A stretch of DNA of 64,000 nt from Winogradskyella marina. Lineage in GTDB: Bacteria; Bacteroidota; Bacteroidia; Flavobacteriales; Flavobacteriaceae. The stretch covers positions 1 through 64,000 of the forward strand of contig NZ_JADOET010000002.1 of assembly GCF_015645385.1 (NCBI RefSeq). The letters are read 5' to 3'. Positions 9,020 through 17,650 of the stretch are shown here, piece by piece; position 1 is the stretch's first letter, and every line of letters begins with the position of its first letter. The position numbers were made by a program, and so were the translations under genes. A model generated the notes under the pieces. The model was not told where the DNA came from, made no database searches, and was given only the letters and a program-made list of their open reading frames with translations.

Positions 9020-10459
9020 TTATCTTGGATTTTTTTGCATCAATGGATTATAGTCAAGTTCTATTTGTGGGATCTGTAATATATACCGTGGATCATTATC
9101 AGAAAGGATATAGGTCTCATTATCATAACTGTGGATAATTTCAGGCATACCATAACGCCTCAAATCATACCATCTATGGAATTCGCCAAAGAGTTCTCGA
9201 CGTCTTTCATCCCTAACTACATTTATAACTTCTTCTTGACTGTCATAAACTTGAGTAGTATATTTATAATAATCTGGATTTGCATCAAATGACGCATCAA
9301 ATTTAGTTCTTCTAATAGTGTTAAGGTCTGCCAATGCTTGATCTTGCTGGTTTAACATTGCGTAAGCTTCTGCTCTATTTAAAAAAGCCTCCTCTACCCT
9401 GAATCCACGAATAGGTTCTCCCAAACGATTTGGAAACGGTCTGTTTTTAAAATAAGCTCTTCCCAAAGGTCCTTTCACATACGTAAAATAATATAACCTT
9501 AAATCGCCTGGTTCATATAAATCTGTGAGATCATCTGAAATTGCAAGTGCTCCTGGGAAAAAGACATAATAGTACATTTCATTTGAACCATATTTAAATA
9601 ACAGATTTGAATTTCCATCATTAAAATAATGTGTTCCTTGACCATATCCCCAACTTGTTTGGGCAAAATTTATAGAGTTTGTTGAAAGATCAAATAATGT
9701 ATTATTAAGTCCTATAGTTTTATCTGCAAACAAAATGACATCTTGATACCTTTGTTGGTATAGCGCAACCCTAGATGCCAATAAATTAGCAGCAACAGGT
9801 GTTATTTTGTAAACAGATGTGACACGTTGATCATTCTCTTCCATTAATTGAATACCTGCTAAAAGGTCATTATTAATTTGATCATAAACTTCCTGTACTG
9901 TGTTTCTTACATAAGACTCTGCCTGTACTGTGGGATCCAATTTGAGAGGCACCCCCAAATCAGAACTAGCTGTACTCTCACTATATGGCGCACCATAAAG
10001 ATTAACAAGTTTAAAATAAGAAAACGCCCGTAGCACCATTGCTTCACCTTTAGTATAAGCTATTTCCTCAGCATTTCCATCTGCACCATCCACATTGTCT
10101 ATAACAACGTTGGTATAATATATTGTTTGATAAAAGTTTTTCCAAGCCTGATCGTAGCCATTTAGCATGGAACTATGCTCATGGGTATCCTCGAATGTGA
10201 AGGGGTGCAACGCATATTCTCCTCGATCAATGTTTAAATATCTTATGTCTTGATCGTCAGTCATCATTTCCACATAATAATCTAAAGCTACAATGGTTCC
10301 ATAATCTTTCGTAGTAGGATATGCAAAATTTAATAATTCTACATAATCACTAATTGTTTGTGGCTTCAATTTATTTTGAGGCTCCTCCTCTAAAGCCTTA
10401 TCGCAGGAAGTCATTAATAGGACTAATACTGGTATAATTTTCTTTAAAATAGATTTCAT
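9020..10459 (-). CDS. SusD/RagB-family outer-membrane nutrient-binding lipoprotein
   Basis: A 479-residue lipoprotein (signal MKSILKKIIPVLVLLMTSC) with the SusD fold: the N-terminal 'EEPQNKL...DYVELLNFAY' region, TPR-like helices with 'AYTKGEAMVLRAFSYFKLVNLYGAPY' and the C-terminal 'FLNRAEAYAMLNQQDQALADLNTIR...RRRELFGEFHRWYDLRRYG' helix that is diagnostic of the family. It caps the SusC barrel encoded immediately upstream (14 bases) and delivers the substrate. No glycoside hydrolase, sulfatase or transporter gene is in the locus, so the substrate cannot be named from context. Confidence 0.95.
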   Translation of the reverse strand: MKSILKKIIPVLVLLMTSCDKALEEEPQNKLKPQTISDYVELLNFAYPTTKDYGTIVALDYYVEMMTDDQDIRYLNIDRGEYALHPFTFEDTHEHSSMLNGYDQAWKNFYQTIYYTNVVIDNVDGADGNAEEIAYTKGEAMVLRAFSYFKLVNLYGAPYSESTASSDLGVPLKLDPTVQAESYVRNTVQEVYDQINNDLLAGIQLMEENDQRVTSVYKITPVAANLLASRVALYQQRYQDVILFADKTIGLNNTLFDLSTNSINFAQTSWGYGQGTHYFNDGNSNLLFKYGSNEMYYYVFFPGALAISDDLTDLYEPGDLRLYYFTYVKGPLGRAYFKNRPFPNRLGEPIRGFRVEEAFLNRAEAYAMLNQQDQALADLNTIRRTKFDASFDANPDYYKYTTQVYDSQEEVINVVRDERRRELFGEFHRWYDLRRYGMPEIIHSYDNETYILSDNDPRYILQIPQIELDYNPLMQKNPR

Positions 10460-10473
10460 AATATTATGTTTAA

Positions 10474-13400
10474 TTAAAATGTCACATTAAAACTCATCAA
10501 AAATGAAGTTGGGATAGGTAAAGATTTGTATGGGAAAGTTTCTGGATCATACCCATCTAAACCTTCATCAGCAAACAGCAATAAATTGTTACCTTCAATT
10601 TGAATATAACCTCTTGTTAACTTTAAACTTTTGAGCATATTTTCTGGTAAATTGTATTGAAGTGTCACATTACTTAAGCGTAAATAGTCTCCTTTAATCA
10701 CTCTAATATCACTCTTGTTCCAATAGTACTTATGATTATTAGCTCCTGTTTCATTTTGAATATGCGGAATATCAGTAAAGTTTTCATCTCCTGGCTCTCT
10801 CCAAGCGTTAAGAAGTTCCCTATTCAAATTTTGATCCGGAGAATACATCCATGACGTTAAAATTTCTTCTTTTCTGAAATAATTACCAAATCCATAGGTC
10901 ATGAGCGCTGAAAGTCGAAAATTTCGAAATTCAAAGAGATTGCTAATTCCTCCTTGGTATGGAGCTTCTATTGGACCATTATACACCAGGTCTTCCATAC
11001 CAAATTCTAGATCTCTTGAAGAGGTTGTTGTCTCACCATTCGCAAGATTAAAATGAGCGATTCCATTTTCATCCAAGTGACTGTAAGAAACTGAATAAAG
11101 CGCATTTAAAGGTTTTCCAACAATGGCTGCATCAGGTTTATAAGGAAATGGGGATAACATTCTTGACACATTTGGATCTATATTTACTTTCTTAACCTCA
11201 TTTTTATTATAGGCAAAATTTACTGTGGTACTCCAATTAAAGCCAGGTTTAGCATTACGAATATTCCTAGTTGTTAACCCAAATTCAACTCCTTTATTAG
11301 AGACATCAGCAAAATTAATAGGCAATGATGAAAAACCGTTGACTTCAGAAATTCTAGTATTAGTAATCAAATCTTTACTATACCGATCATATACGTCAAT
11401 TGCTCCCTGAATTCTATTATTTAATATTGCAAAATCTAACCCAATATTGGTACTATATGTTTTCTCCCATCTTAGATTGGGATTCGCTGGAGAAGCTATT
11501 GTCAATAAATCTAAGTCTGACCAATATGCAGGATTTAAAAATGACGCTACAATTTGAGGCGTATTTTGCGAATTGGTGGACCCTTGTAACCCATATGAAG
11601 CACGGATTGATAGATTATCGAATACACTTTCTTTAAGAAAATTTTCTTCCATCACATTCCACCTTCCTGAAACAGACCAAGCAGGCTCCCATCTATATTC
11701 TGGACTTGAACCAAATAAATTTGACCCATCGAAACGCACATTACCATTGATGACATACTTATCATATAGAGAATATGTTAATACACCAAAATATGACGCA
11801 GATTTAGTAGTATAGTCTCTAATTTTCAAATAAGGTGAACCAGCCAACTCTTCACCGATATTCTCACTGGTAGCAATGACACGTCCTCTATCATGCAAAT
11901 AGCCCCATCCAACTGTATTATCACCTCTGTAATTATTAACGCGGTATTCTCCTCCTGCGTAAAATTTAAAATAATTCACATCAGTTTCAACTGGAGTATA
12001 TTCCACAGCCATTCGCGTCATATAATATTCCTGAAAATTAGAATTAGAAAAAATAACACCGCCTCTAGGCAAATTACTATCTTCTGGCGCAGGTTCTCCA
12101 TAATTAGACCTTCTTATCCCAGCGACTTGATTTGTCTCTTCTGTATAGTATGTCTCATTTAACTGATTACTATTGGTAAAATTAAATACTCCAAAAAATT
12201 TAAGGTTATCAAGAGCATCATAATTAATGGATAGTCTAGTAGTATTACTGTTTGTTTTAGTTTCTTGGTTAGAATTATCATATTCATTCATAATATTGAA
12301 CAAATAAAAATCACTGTGCCCTCGGTACATGTTATAGCTTCCATCATTATTATAAAGCGGGAATGTTCTACTGGTGTTTATAGCATAGTTAAAAGGGGTC
12401 GGAGTAACTCTCGTAAAATTCGATATTCCTGCAGGAACATAGCTATAAGGATATGAAGATCTGTTTGTATTAAAAGTAGATAAATATAATTCTACATTCA
12501 ATTTCTCGGACAATTTTGCATTTAACTTAACTGAACCGTTGTAGCGTCTATTTGTAGTCAAAACATCTGTTCCTTCTTGATTCAAATAAGATAATGACGC
12601 ATAATAATTAACATTCTTACCACCACCTGAGATATTAAAATCAGTTGATAAACTTACGGCATCTCTAAACAGCTCCTTAAACCAATCTGTATTAGACGTT
12701 TGCGCTAAACGCACTTCATCTTCAAATTGTTGCCAATTTTGTAAATCTCTATTTTTATACCGTGCATATGCCCCTGCAAGTCCAACAGAATTGATATTGG
12801 CATCAGCGTTATAATATTGTAATCCAGAATCAAAGTAATACTGTTCTATGCCAATCCGCTCTTTAGAATTCATGAGGTTAAAGTCACTATAGCGCGGTCT
12901 CTGAGTAACGCTTGTACCGATGTTAATATTAATTACTGGTTTCCCTTCAATGCCTCTTTTAGTTTTAAGTACAATAACACCACCTGCTGCTCTAACTCCA
13001 TAAATTGCTGATGCAGAAGCATCTTTTAGCACCGTTATAGACTCTATATCTTGGGGATTTATACCTGACATGGAGTTTCCAATACGATTTACTAAGTCTG
13101 GAGTATTCAATTCTGCTGGCGTTAATGGCACTGGATCTTCCAAAACTACACCATCAACAACCCACAAAGGAGACGTGTTTCCCGTTAATGTAGATGTTCC
13201 TCTTATTTTAACAATAGGCACAGAACCAACCTCACCCGAGGTTTTTGCAACTGCAACACCGGCGATTTGACCTTGGATCATATTATCAATTTGAGGATTC
13301 CATGCTGGGATATCCTTTGTTTTCACAGTACTTATTGCCCCTGTGTTTTTTTTCTCAACAATAGTATTGTACCCTGTTATGATAACTTCACTCAAAGACG

Positions 13401-14019
13401 CAACATCCTCCACTAGAATTACGTCAATGTTATGCTGGTCCTTCACTTCGATAGTTTGAGTAAAAAAACCAATAGAAGAAAAAACTAAAGCATCATTAGA
13501 ATTCGCTTTTATAGAATATTCACCATTAAAATCAGTTGAAGTTCCTATATTCTTATTTTTTACCAAAATAGTAACTCCCATCATCGGAACCCCATTTTCA
13601 TCTACTACTTTTCCTGTTACCGTCACAGCTTGTCTCAAGTTAGAAGAACTCTTCTCTCTCTTTTTTACAATCACTGTACTCTTAGAAAACTCAAAAGTCA
13701 AATTACCTGGAGTCAAACTTTTCTCAAGTAGTATGCTTACTTTAATGATGCCTTTTTCGAGAGGTACTTGAGGAACATTTTTTATAAGATCATTTCTATA
13801 AACAAATTTTAAATCCGTTTGTTTATTTATTAACGAAAAAATCTTTTCAATGGATAACGATTGATCGGAATCTATAACGATATCAACATCTTGAGAAAAT
13901 CCTAGTTTCGGACTTAAACTAAAGACTGTAGTACAAAACAGAAAGATAAACGTTTTCATCATTACCGTTAAAAATCTTCGTTTATGACAAACGAAGAGGT
14001 TGGTCATTTTAATTTTCAT
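10474..14019 (-). CDS. SusC/RagA-family TonB-linked outer-membrane transporter with STN domain
   Basis: A 1181-residue TonB-dependent transporter. Order of domains: signal peptide (to about residue 43), STN (secretin/TonB N-terminal) signalling domain (about 50-118, 'SLSIEKIFSLINKQTDLKFVY'), carboxypeptidase-D-like regulatory domain (about 130-205, 'VTGKVVDENGVPMMGVTI'), plug (about 215-355, 'GTSTLTGNTSPLWVVDGV' and 'VLKDASASAIYGVRAAGGV'), then a large beta barrel ending in an aromatic residue (MSFNVTF). The STN domain is the part that contacts FecR-type anti-sigma factors, and the next two genes upstream encode FecR and an ECF sigma factor, so this transporter very likely senses its own substrate and induces its own operon. 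Confidence 0.95.
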   Translation of the reverse strand: MKIKMTNLFVCHKRRFLTVMMKTFIFLFCTTVFSLSPKLGFSQDVDIVIDSDQSLSIEKIFSLINKQTDLKFVYRNDLIKNVPQVPLEKGIIKVSILLEKSLTPGNLTFEFSKSTVIVKKREKSSSNLRQAVTVTGKVVDENGVPMMGVTILVKNKNIGTSTDFNGEYSIKANSNDALVFSSIGFFTQTIEVKDQHNIDVILVEDVASLSEVIITGYNTIVEKKNTGAISTVKTKDIPAWNPQIDNMIQGQIAGVAVAKTSGEVGSVPIVKIRGTSTLTGNTSPLWVVDGVVLEDPVPLTPAELNTPDLVNRIGNSMSGINPQDIESITVLKDASASAIYGVRAAGGVIVLKTKRGIEGKPVININIGTSVTQRPRYSDFNLMNSKERIGIEQYYFDSGLQYYNADANINSVGLAGAYARYKNRDLQNWQQFEDEVRLAQTSNTDWFKELFRDAVSLSTDFNISGGGKNVNYYASLSYLNQEGTDVLTTNRRYNGSVKLNAKLSEKLNVELYLSTFNTNRSSYPYSYVPAGISNFTRVTPTPFNYAINTSRTFPLYNNDGSYNMYRGHSDFYLFNIMNEYDNSNQETKTNSNTTRLSINYDALDNLKFFGVFNFTNSNQLNETYYTEETNQVAGIRRSNYGEPAPEDSNLPRGGVIFSNSNFQEYYMTRMAVEYTPVETDVNYFKFYAGGEYRVNNYRGDNTVGWGYLHDRGRVIATSENIGEELAGSPYLKIRDYTTKSASYFGVLTYSLYDKYVINGNVRFDGSNLFGSSPEYRWEPAWSVSGRWNVMEENFLKESVFDNLSIRASYGLQGSTNSQNTPQIVASFLNPAYWSDLDLLTIASPANPNLRWEKTYSTNIGLDFAILNNRIQGAIDVYDRYSKDLITNTRISEVNGFSSLPINFADVSNKGVEFGLTTRNIRNAKPGFNWSTTVNFAYNKNEVKKVNIDPNVSRMLSPFPYKPDAAIVGKPLNALYSVSYSHLDENGIAHFNLANGETTTSSRDLEFGMEDLVYNGPIEAPYQGGISNLFEFRNFRLSALMTYGFGNYFRKEEILTSWMYSPDQNLNRELLNAWREPGDENFTDIPHIQNETGANNHKYYWNKSDIRVIKGDYLRLSNVTLQYNLPENMLKSLKLTRGYIQIEGNNLLLFADEGLDGYDPETFPYKSLPIPTSFLMSFNVTF

Positions 14020-14112
14020 AAATTTGCATGGAGTTAGTTAAACATTATTTTAATTAATTCTCTTTAAAGGGATTTAGCTACTGCTGTGGAAGGTGCTGGC
14101 TTTATTCCTTTT

Positions 14113-15249
14113 TTATTTTATGATTATCTTTTTATCATCTATTTTAAAATCCATTTCTCCTGTTTTCTTAATGTTATTTAGTAATTCTTCAATATTATCA
14201 CTTCTGTTTAAAATTCCAGAAAACACAATATCTCGGTTGTTTTCATTTTCAAATAACACTTCTACATCGTACCATCTCGATAAGGTCTTCATCATATGTC
14301 CCAAGGACTCCTTGTCAAACATGAAATAACCGTTTCGCCACGATGTTTCATAGGCAACATCTACATTTTTTACCGTTAAGCTATTGTTTTCTATATTTAT
14401 TGCACATTGTTGCCCCGGATTCAATAATTTCTCTCCAAATTCTGACGTCACAGCTACTTTGCCTTCTACCAACGTACTGTATATAGTATTTTCATCTTCA
14501 TAAGCCTTAACATTAAACTCTGTACCAAGTACAGTGATTTCCTGAGATTTTGTAAGCACATTGAAGGTTGCCCCCTTATGTTTACTACTTGGTGACACAT
14601 CAAAATATGCCTCTCCATAAACTAATTCGATATTACGAGGTTTGCCCTCAATAAAACGCACAGGGTATTTTATTTTTGATTCCGAGTTCAACCATACTTG
14701 GGTACCATCAGAGAGTTCAACGAAATATTGACCACCTCTTGGAATTGTAAGGTAATTATATCTGATTTCAGCAACATTTGCTTCTTTTACAGGTGTATTA
14801 TATGATACTTTTTCGCCTTTTACGACCATATTGCCTTTTGAAAATTTAGAATCCTTTTCCAAGGGCATTTGTGTACCGTCTTCCAATGTTAAAATCGCCT
14901 TATTTGATCCTGGTTGTATATTGGAAGTCACTATATGATGTTCCAATGATTTTTCAGAGGAAAGTTGCTGCGTTACAAACGGAATTGAAATAAGAAGGAC
15001 AATAGCCGCTGCCACTGCATATTTCCAATTGGAATTCTTCTTTTTCCTTACTAATAACTTAGTTGAAAGTTCGTTCCAAGCTTTTTCAACATCAATATCA
15101 ATATCCTCTATATCTTTTGAGTAATTATTTTTGATTCTGCTAAAATACACCCTATGAAGGTCAGACTCCTTGAGCCATGAATCGAAAATAGCCTCTTCCT
15201 TTTTTGAAAGCGTATCGTTTAGTTTTTTGATAAGAATTTTAAACTCCAT
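14113..15249 (-). CDS. FecR-family anti-sigma factor
   Basis: A 378-residue inner-membrane regulator. The cytosolic N-terminus (1-78) should bind the sigma factor, a single transmembrane segment lies near residues 77-95 (AVAAAIVLLISIPFVTQQL), and the periplasmic FecR domain (about 155-270) contains 'TIPRGGQYFVELSDGTQVWLNSES' and 'GEAYFDVSPS', followed by the C-terminal DUF4974-like secretin-type domain ('FMFDKESLGHMMKTLSRWYDVEVLF'). It lies between the ECF sigma gene and the STN-containing SusC gene on the same strand, the standard order of a trans-envelope signalling unit. Confidence 0.95.
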   Translation of the reverse strand: MEFKILIKKLNDTLSKKEEAIFDSWLKESDLHRVYFSRIKNNYSKDIEDIDIDVEKAWNELSTKLLVRKKKNSNWKYAVAAAIVLLISIPFVTQQLSSEKSLEHHIVTSNIQPGSNKAILTLEDGTQMPLEKDSKFSKGNMVVKGEKVSYNTPVKEANVAEIRYNYLTIPRGGQYFVELSDGTQVWLNSESKIKYPVRFIEGKPRNIELVYGEAYFDVSPSSKHKGATFNVLTKSQEITVLGTEFNVKAYEDENTIYSTLVEGKVAVTSEFGEKLLNPGQQCAINIENNSLTVKNVDVAYETSWRNGYFMFDKESLGHMMKTLSRWYDVEVLFENENNRDIVFSGILNRSDNIEELLNNIKKTGEMDFKIDDKKIIIK

Positions 15250-15362
15250 AATGGTCTATTTATTCGGGGCTTTACTATAAAGACAACGAAAATTTAAAAA
15301 AGGGTGACATTTTTGTTAAAAAAATGTGAAGTTATTATTAAGTAAGACTATTTGTAGTGAAT

Positions 15363-15920
15363 TTATAGGTATAAATCTAATAATACAAGCACACACATGA
15401 TAGATTCGCTAATTTTCAGTTTAGCTCTTTTTAACTGTGTTTTTACGGTATTAATGGAGATATCCAATTCGGCAGCAATTTCTTTGTACTTGTAACCATG
15501 CAAAAATTTAAGCCTTACAATTTGCTGCATTTTATCAGGAAGTGAATCTACTATTTTGAGAACTTGATGATAAACAATTTGCTTGTCCTGATCTGAAGTA
15601 GTATCAAAAACATGTTCAGTTATGAGTGCAATATTAAAATCCAGAAGGTCAAAATTATCAGTAATTTTCAAGGATTTTAAATAGTTTAGACATCGGTTTC
15701 TAACCATTCTATATATATAACCCTGAAGTGAGGATTCTATATTTATCTTTTCAGGTTTTTCCCAGATGTAAACAAAAACATCCTGAACCACATCTTCACT
15801 TGCCTGTTTGTCAAACAAATACCCATTGGCATATATAACTAAATCTTCATAATTTTTATTGAAAAAAATTTTAAAAACCTGACGGTTTCCTTTTTTTATT
15901 TCATTTATGATAAGATTCAT
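15363..15920 (-). CDS. ECF RNA polymerase sigma-70 factor, Bacteroidota type
   Basis: A 185-residue extracytoplasmic-function sigma factor. Region 2 spans about residues 20-85 ('YANGYLFDKQASEDVVQDVFVYIWEKP' and 'IYRMVRNRCLNYLK'), region 4 about 120-172 ('LPDKMQQIVRLKFLHGYKYKEIAAELDISINTVKTQLKRAK'). It is the first gene of the signalling unit, with FecR 113 bases downstream, and presumably drives transcription of the susC operon when the SusC STN domain signals through FecR. Confidence 0.95.
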   Translation of the reverse strand: MNLIINEIKKGNRQVFKIFFNKNYEDLVIYANGYLFDKQASEDVVQDVFVYIWEKPEKINIESSLQGYIYRMVRNRCLNYLKSLKITDNFDLLDFNIALITEHVFDTTSDQDKQIVYHQVLKIVDSLPDKMQQIVRLKFLHGYKYKEIAAELDISINTVKTQLKRAKLKISESIMCVLVLLDLYL

Positions 15921-16083
15921 TAGTTCAGAGGGGATTTTGGAGTGTAAAACAAATCTATAAAAAAGAAATTTAATGATGTCTACCCTTTATGAATAACAAC
16001 AAGCCTTATATAATTATATCGGAGTTTATTTCATAACCTGTAAGGTTGTTTTAAGACATTTTGAATCTTAAGCCACTGACCTA

Positions 16084-16120
16084 ACAGACAACTGTCTGTC
16101 AATAATATCATTTATATTTG
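16084..16120 (+). promoter_or_regulatory. Promoter-like site with palindrome before the 19-residue-repeat gene
   Basis: TATATTTG at 16113-16120 fits the Bacteroidota -7 element (TAnnTTTG), 38 bases before the ATG. A perfect palindrome, ACAGAC-AACT-GTCTGT (16084-16099), lies where the -33 region would be and could be an operator. Seen in sequence; function is inference. Confidence 0.45.
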
Positions 16121-16157
16121 AAAGACAAACCCTAAAAATCGCACAACAAAACAAACT

Positions 16158-16592
16158 ATGAAACTCGTTCTTACTCTTACATTTTTACTGTCTATACTAA
16201 TTATAGATGCACAAGCGTATATTAGAGAAGGCAAAGGCGATTATAACCGAGTAGTTTACACTTGGGACGGCAAATACTTAAGGCAAGGTAAAGGCAGTTA
16301 CAATACGGTTCTATTCACTTTTGATGGTAAATACCTCAGACAAGGCAAAGGTGATTACAACACCGTTTTAGCCACTTGGGATAACAAATATCTACGCCAA
16401 GGAAAAGGCGACTATAATACAGTGCTTTACACATGGGATGGCGAATACATAAGGCAAGGCAAAGGCGACTATAATACCGTTTTATATACTTGGGACGGCA
16501 AATACATACGTCAAGGCAAAGGAAAATACAACACGGTCTTATATACGGCAACAGACGTAATCCCTATTGCAATATTGATATTTATTCAATAG
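16158..16592 (+). CDS. Secreted protein of six 19-residue tandem repeats, unknown function
   Basis: A 144-residue protein with a signal peptide (MKLVLTLTFLLSILIIDAQA) followed by six tandem 19-residue units starting at Tyr21, Tyr40, Tyr59, Tyr78, Tyr97 and Tyr116. The consensus unit is YLRQGKGDYNTVLYTWDGK. The sixth unit is cut after 15 residues and is followed by a short hydrophobic tail (VIPIAILIFIQ) that may be a membrane or sorting signal, or just the end of the frame. Units alternate an 'RQGKGDYN' turn with a 'TVLYTWDGKYI' strand, which suggests a beta-solenoid or small beta-propeller. I do not recognise the family. It stands alone between the divergent sigma factor and a region of decayed DNA. 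Confidence 0.75.
   Translation: MKLVLTLTFLLSILIIDAQAYIREGKGDYNRVVYTWDGKYLRQGKGSYNTVLFTFDGKYLRQGKGDYNTVLATWDNKYLRQGKGDYNTVLYTWDGEYIRQGKGDYNTVLYTWDGKYIRQGKGKYNTVLYTATDVIPIAILIFIQ
16218..16547 (+). repeat. 57-bp in-gene tandem repeats
   Basis: Five full units and one partial unit of 57 bases, in phase with the reading frame. Units 4 and 5 are nearly identical at both DNA and protein level, whereas unit 1 has diverged most, which is the pattern expected from unequal exchange within the array. Confidence 0.85.
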
Positions 16593-16701
16593 TGTTGTTC
16601 TTAACTACTTTGTGTATATCACCTTTTAACCACTAGAAAGCTAGTTGTGTCTTTTTAAAACATAGCATAGATTGCTCTGGTTGTTTTTGTTGCTTTAATA
16701 A

Positions 16702-16954
16702 GTACCACACCCAATTGTGGTAGCACTCACTATAGATACAAGTATAGCTGATCACTTAGCAGCTATTAGTTTTACACCTGAAGAAATTGCCAAAAGTATT
16801 AAGGCCGAAATGCTATAGTTTAGTATGACCTATCACCCTGACTTTAGACAAGCCATTGCAAGAAGTTACCAACCTTTGTAACGATAGCATCGTACAAAAC
16901 GATTTTAACTGGCCTCACGATTTTGATCTTAAAAAATGGCATCAGAAATGTTAA
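16702..16954 (+). pseudogene. Possible decayed gene fragment with a frameshift
   Basis: Two short protein-like stretches lie in different frames. 16702-16818 encodes a 38-residue run ending ...AAISFTPEEIAKSIKAEML and a stop; 16829-16954 encodes ITLTLDKPLQEVTNLCNDS continuing to ...FDLKKWHQKC and a stop. Both have normal residue composition and stop at TAG/TAA, but neither has a start or a plausible promoter. They may be the remains of one or two small genes. I do not recognise the family. Confidence 0.3.
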
Positions 16955-17650
16955 CGTAGTTAATGGAAGAACCTATCATTCTAAATGATAAAATTTTTTA
17001 GCCTAATAGCTAGGCCAAGCACAATTATTCCCCCTAAAAAAAAGCAATCACTATTTTGGTGTTGTCACACCTAATAATGATTGCAAGATAAATACACCCT
17101 AATTAATCCCCTAAAAAGTATCTATCAATTTATCTTATTTAGAGTATTTCGTACAAATTACGATCACGAAATTTCTAATATGTATATCCATAATTCAGTC
17201 TCCTTTGACATCTCAGCAATTTACTACCACATAGATGTATCTATAAAATAGGTACGTAAATGACCTCAACCTGTAAACTTAATAGCCGTCTTATTATTTT
17301 TTTTGGCGAGATCAAAAGTCCATAACACTCGTAAAATTTCCTAAAATTAACGAGGTAGTAAAAGGGTAGTTTTGAAAAAAAACCAGCCCTCAATAACCAC
17401 TACCCACTAGGTAGTAGAACATTAAAATACTGTATATCTGACACTTATTCATTAGCTGTTTCTTTTTAAAAAGTGAACGGTTTTAGCTTTAAAAATTATG
17501 GTGTCAAAATTTTAATATTAGAATTACTTATAAGAGCTAAATAAAAAACAACACATCCGTTATTAGCCCATCCATTTTGTAGGTATAAGATGACGTAATT
17601 TTATGAATAGGTTATATCTTTGCAGCTCATCCCCAAGATAATTAACCCAT
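16955..17650. other. Non-coding gap before the LuxR-type regulator
   Basis: About 700 AT-rich bases with no open frame that looks like protein. Close to its end TATCTTTG (about 17615-17622) matches the Bacteroidota -7 element and lies about 30 bases before the start codon of the next gene. Nothing else is recognised. Confidence 0.4.

Noticed and set aside
16218..16547. CRISPR array as explanation for regular repeats
   Set aside because: The repeats are head-to-tail 57-base units without spacers, in phase with one coding frame and translated as protein repeats.
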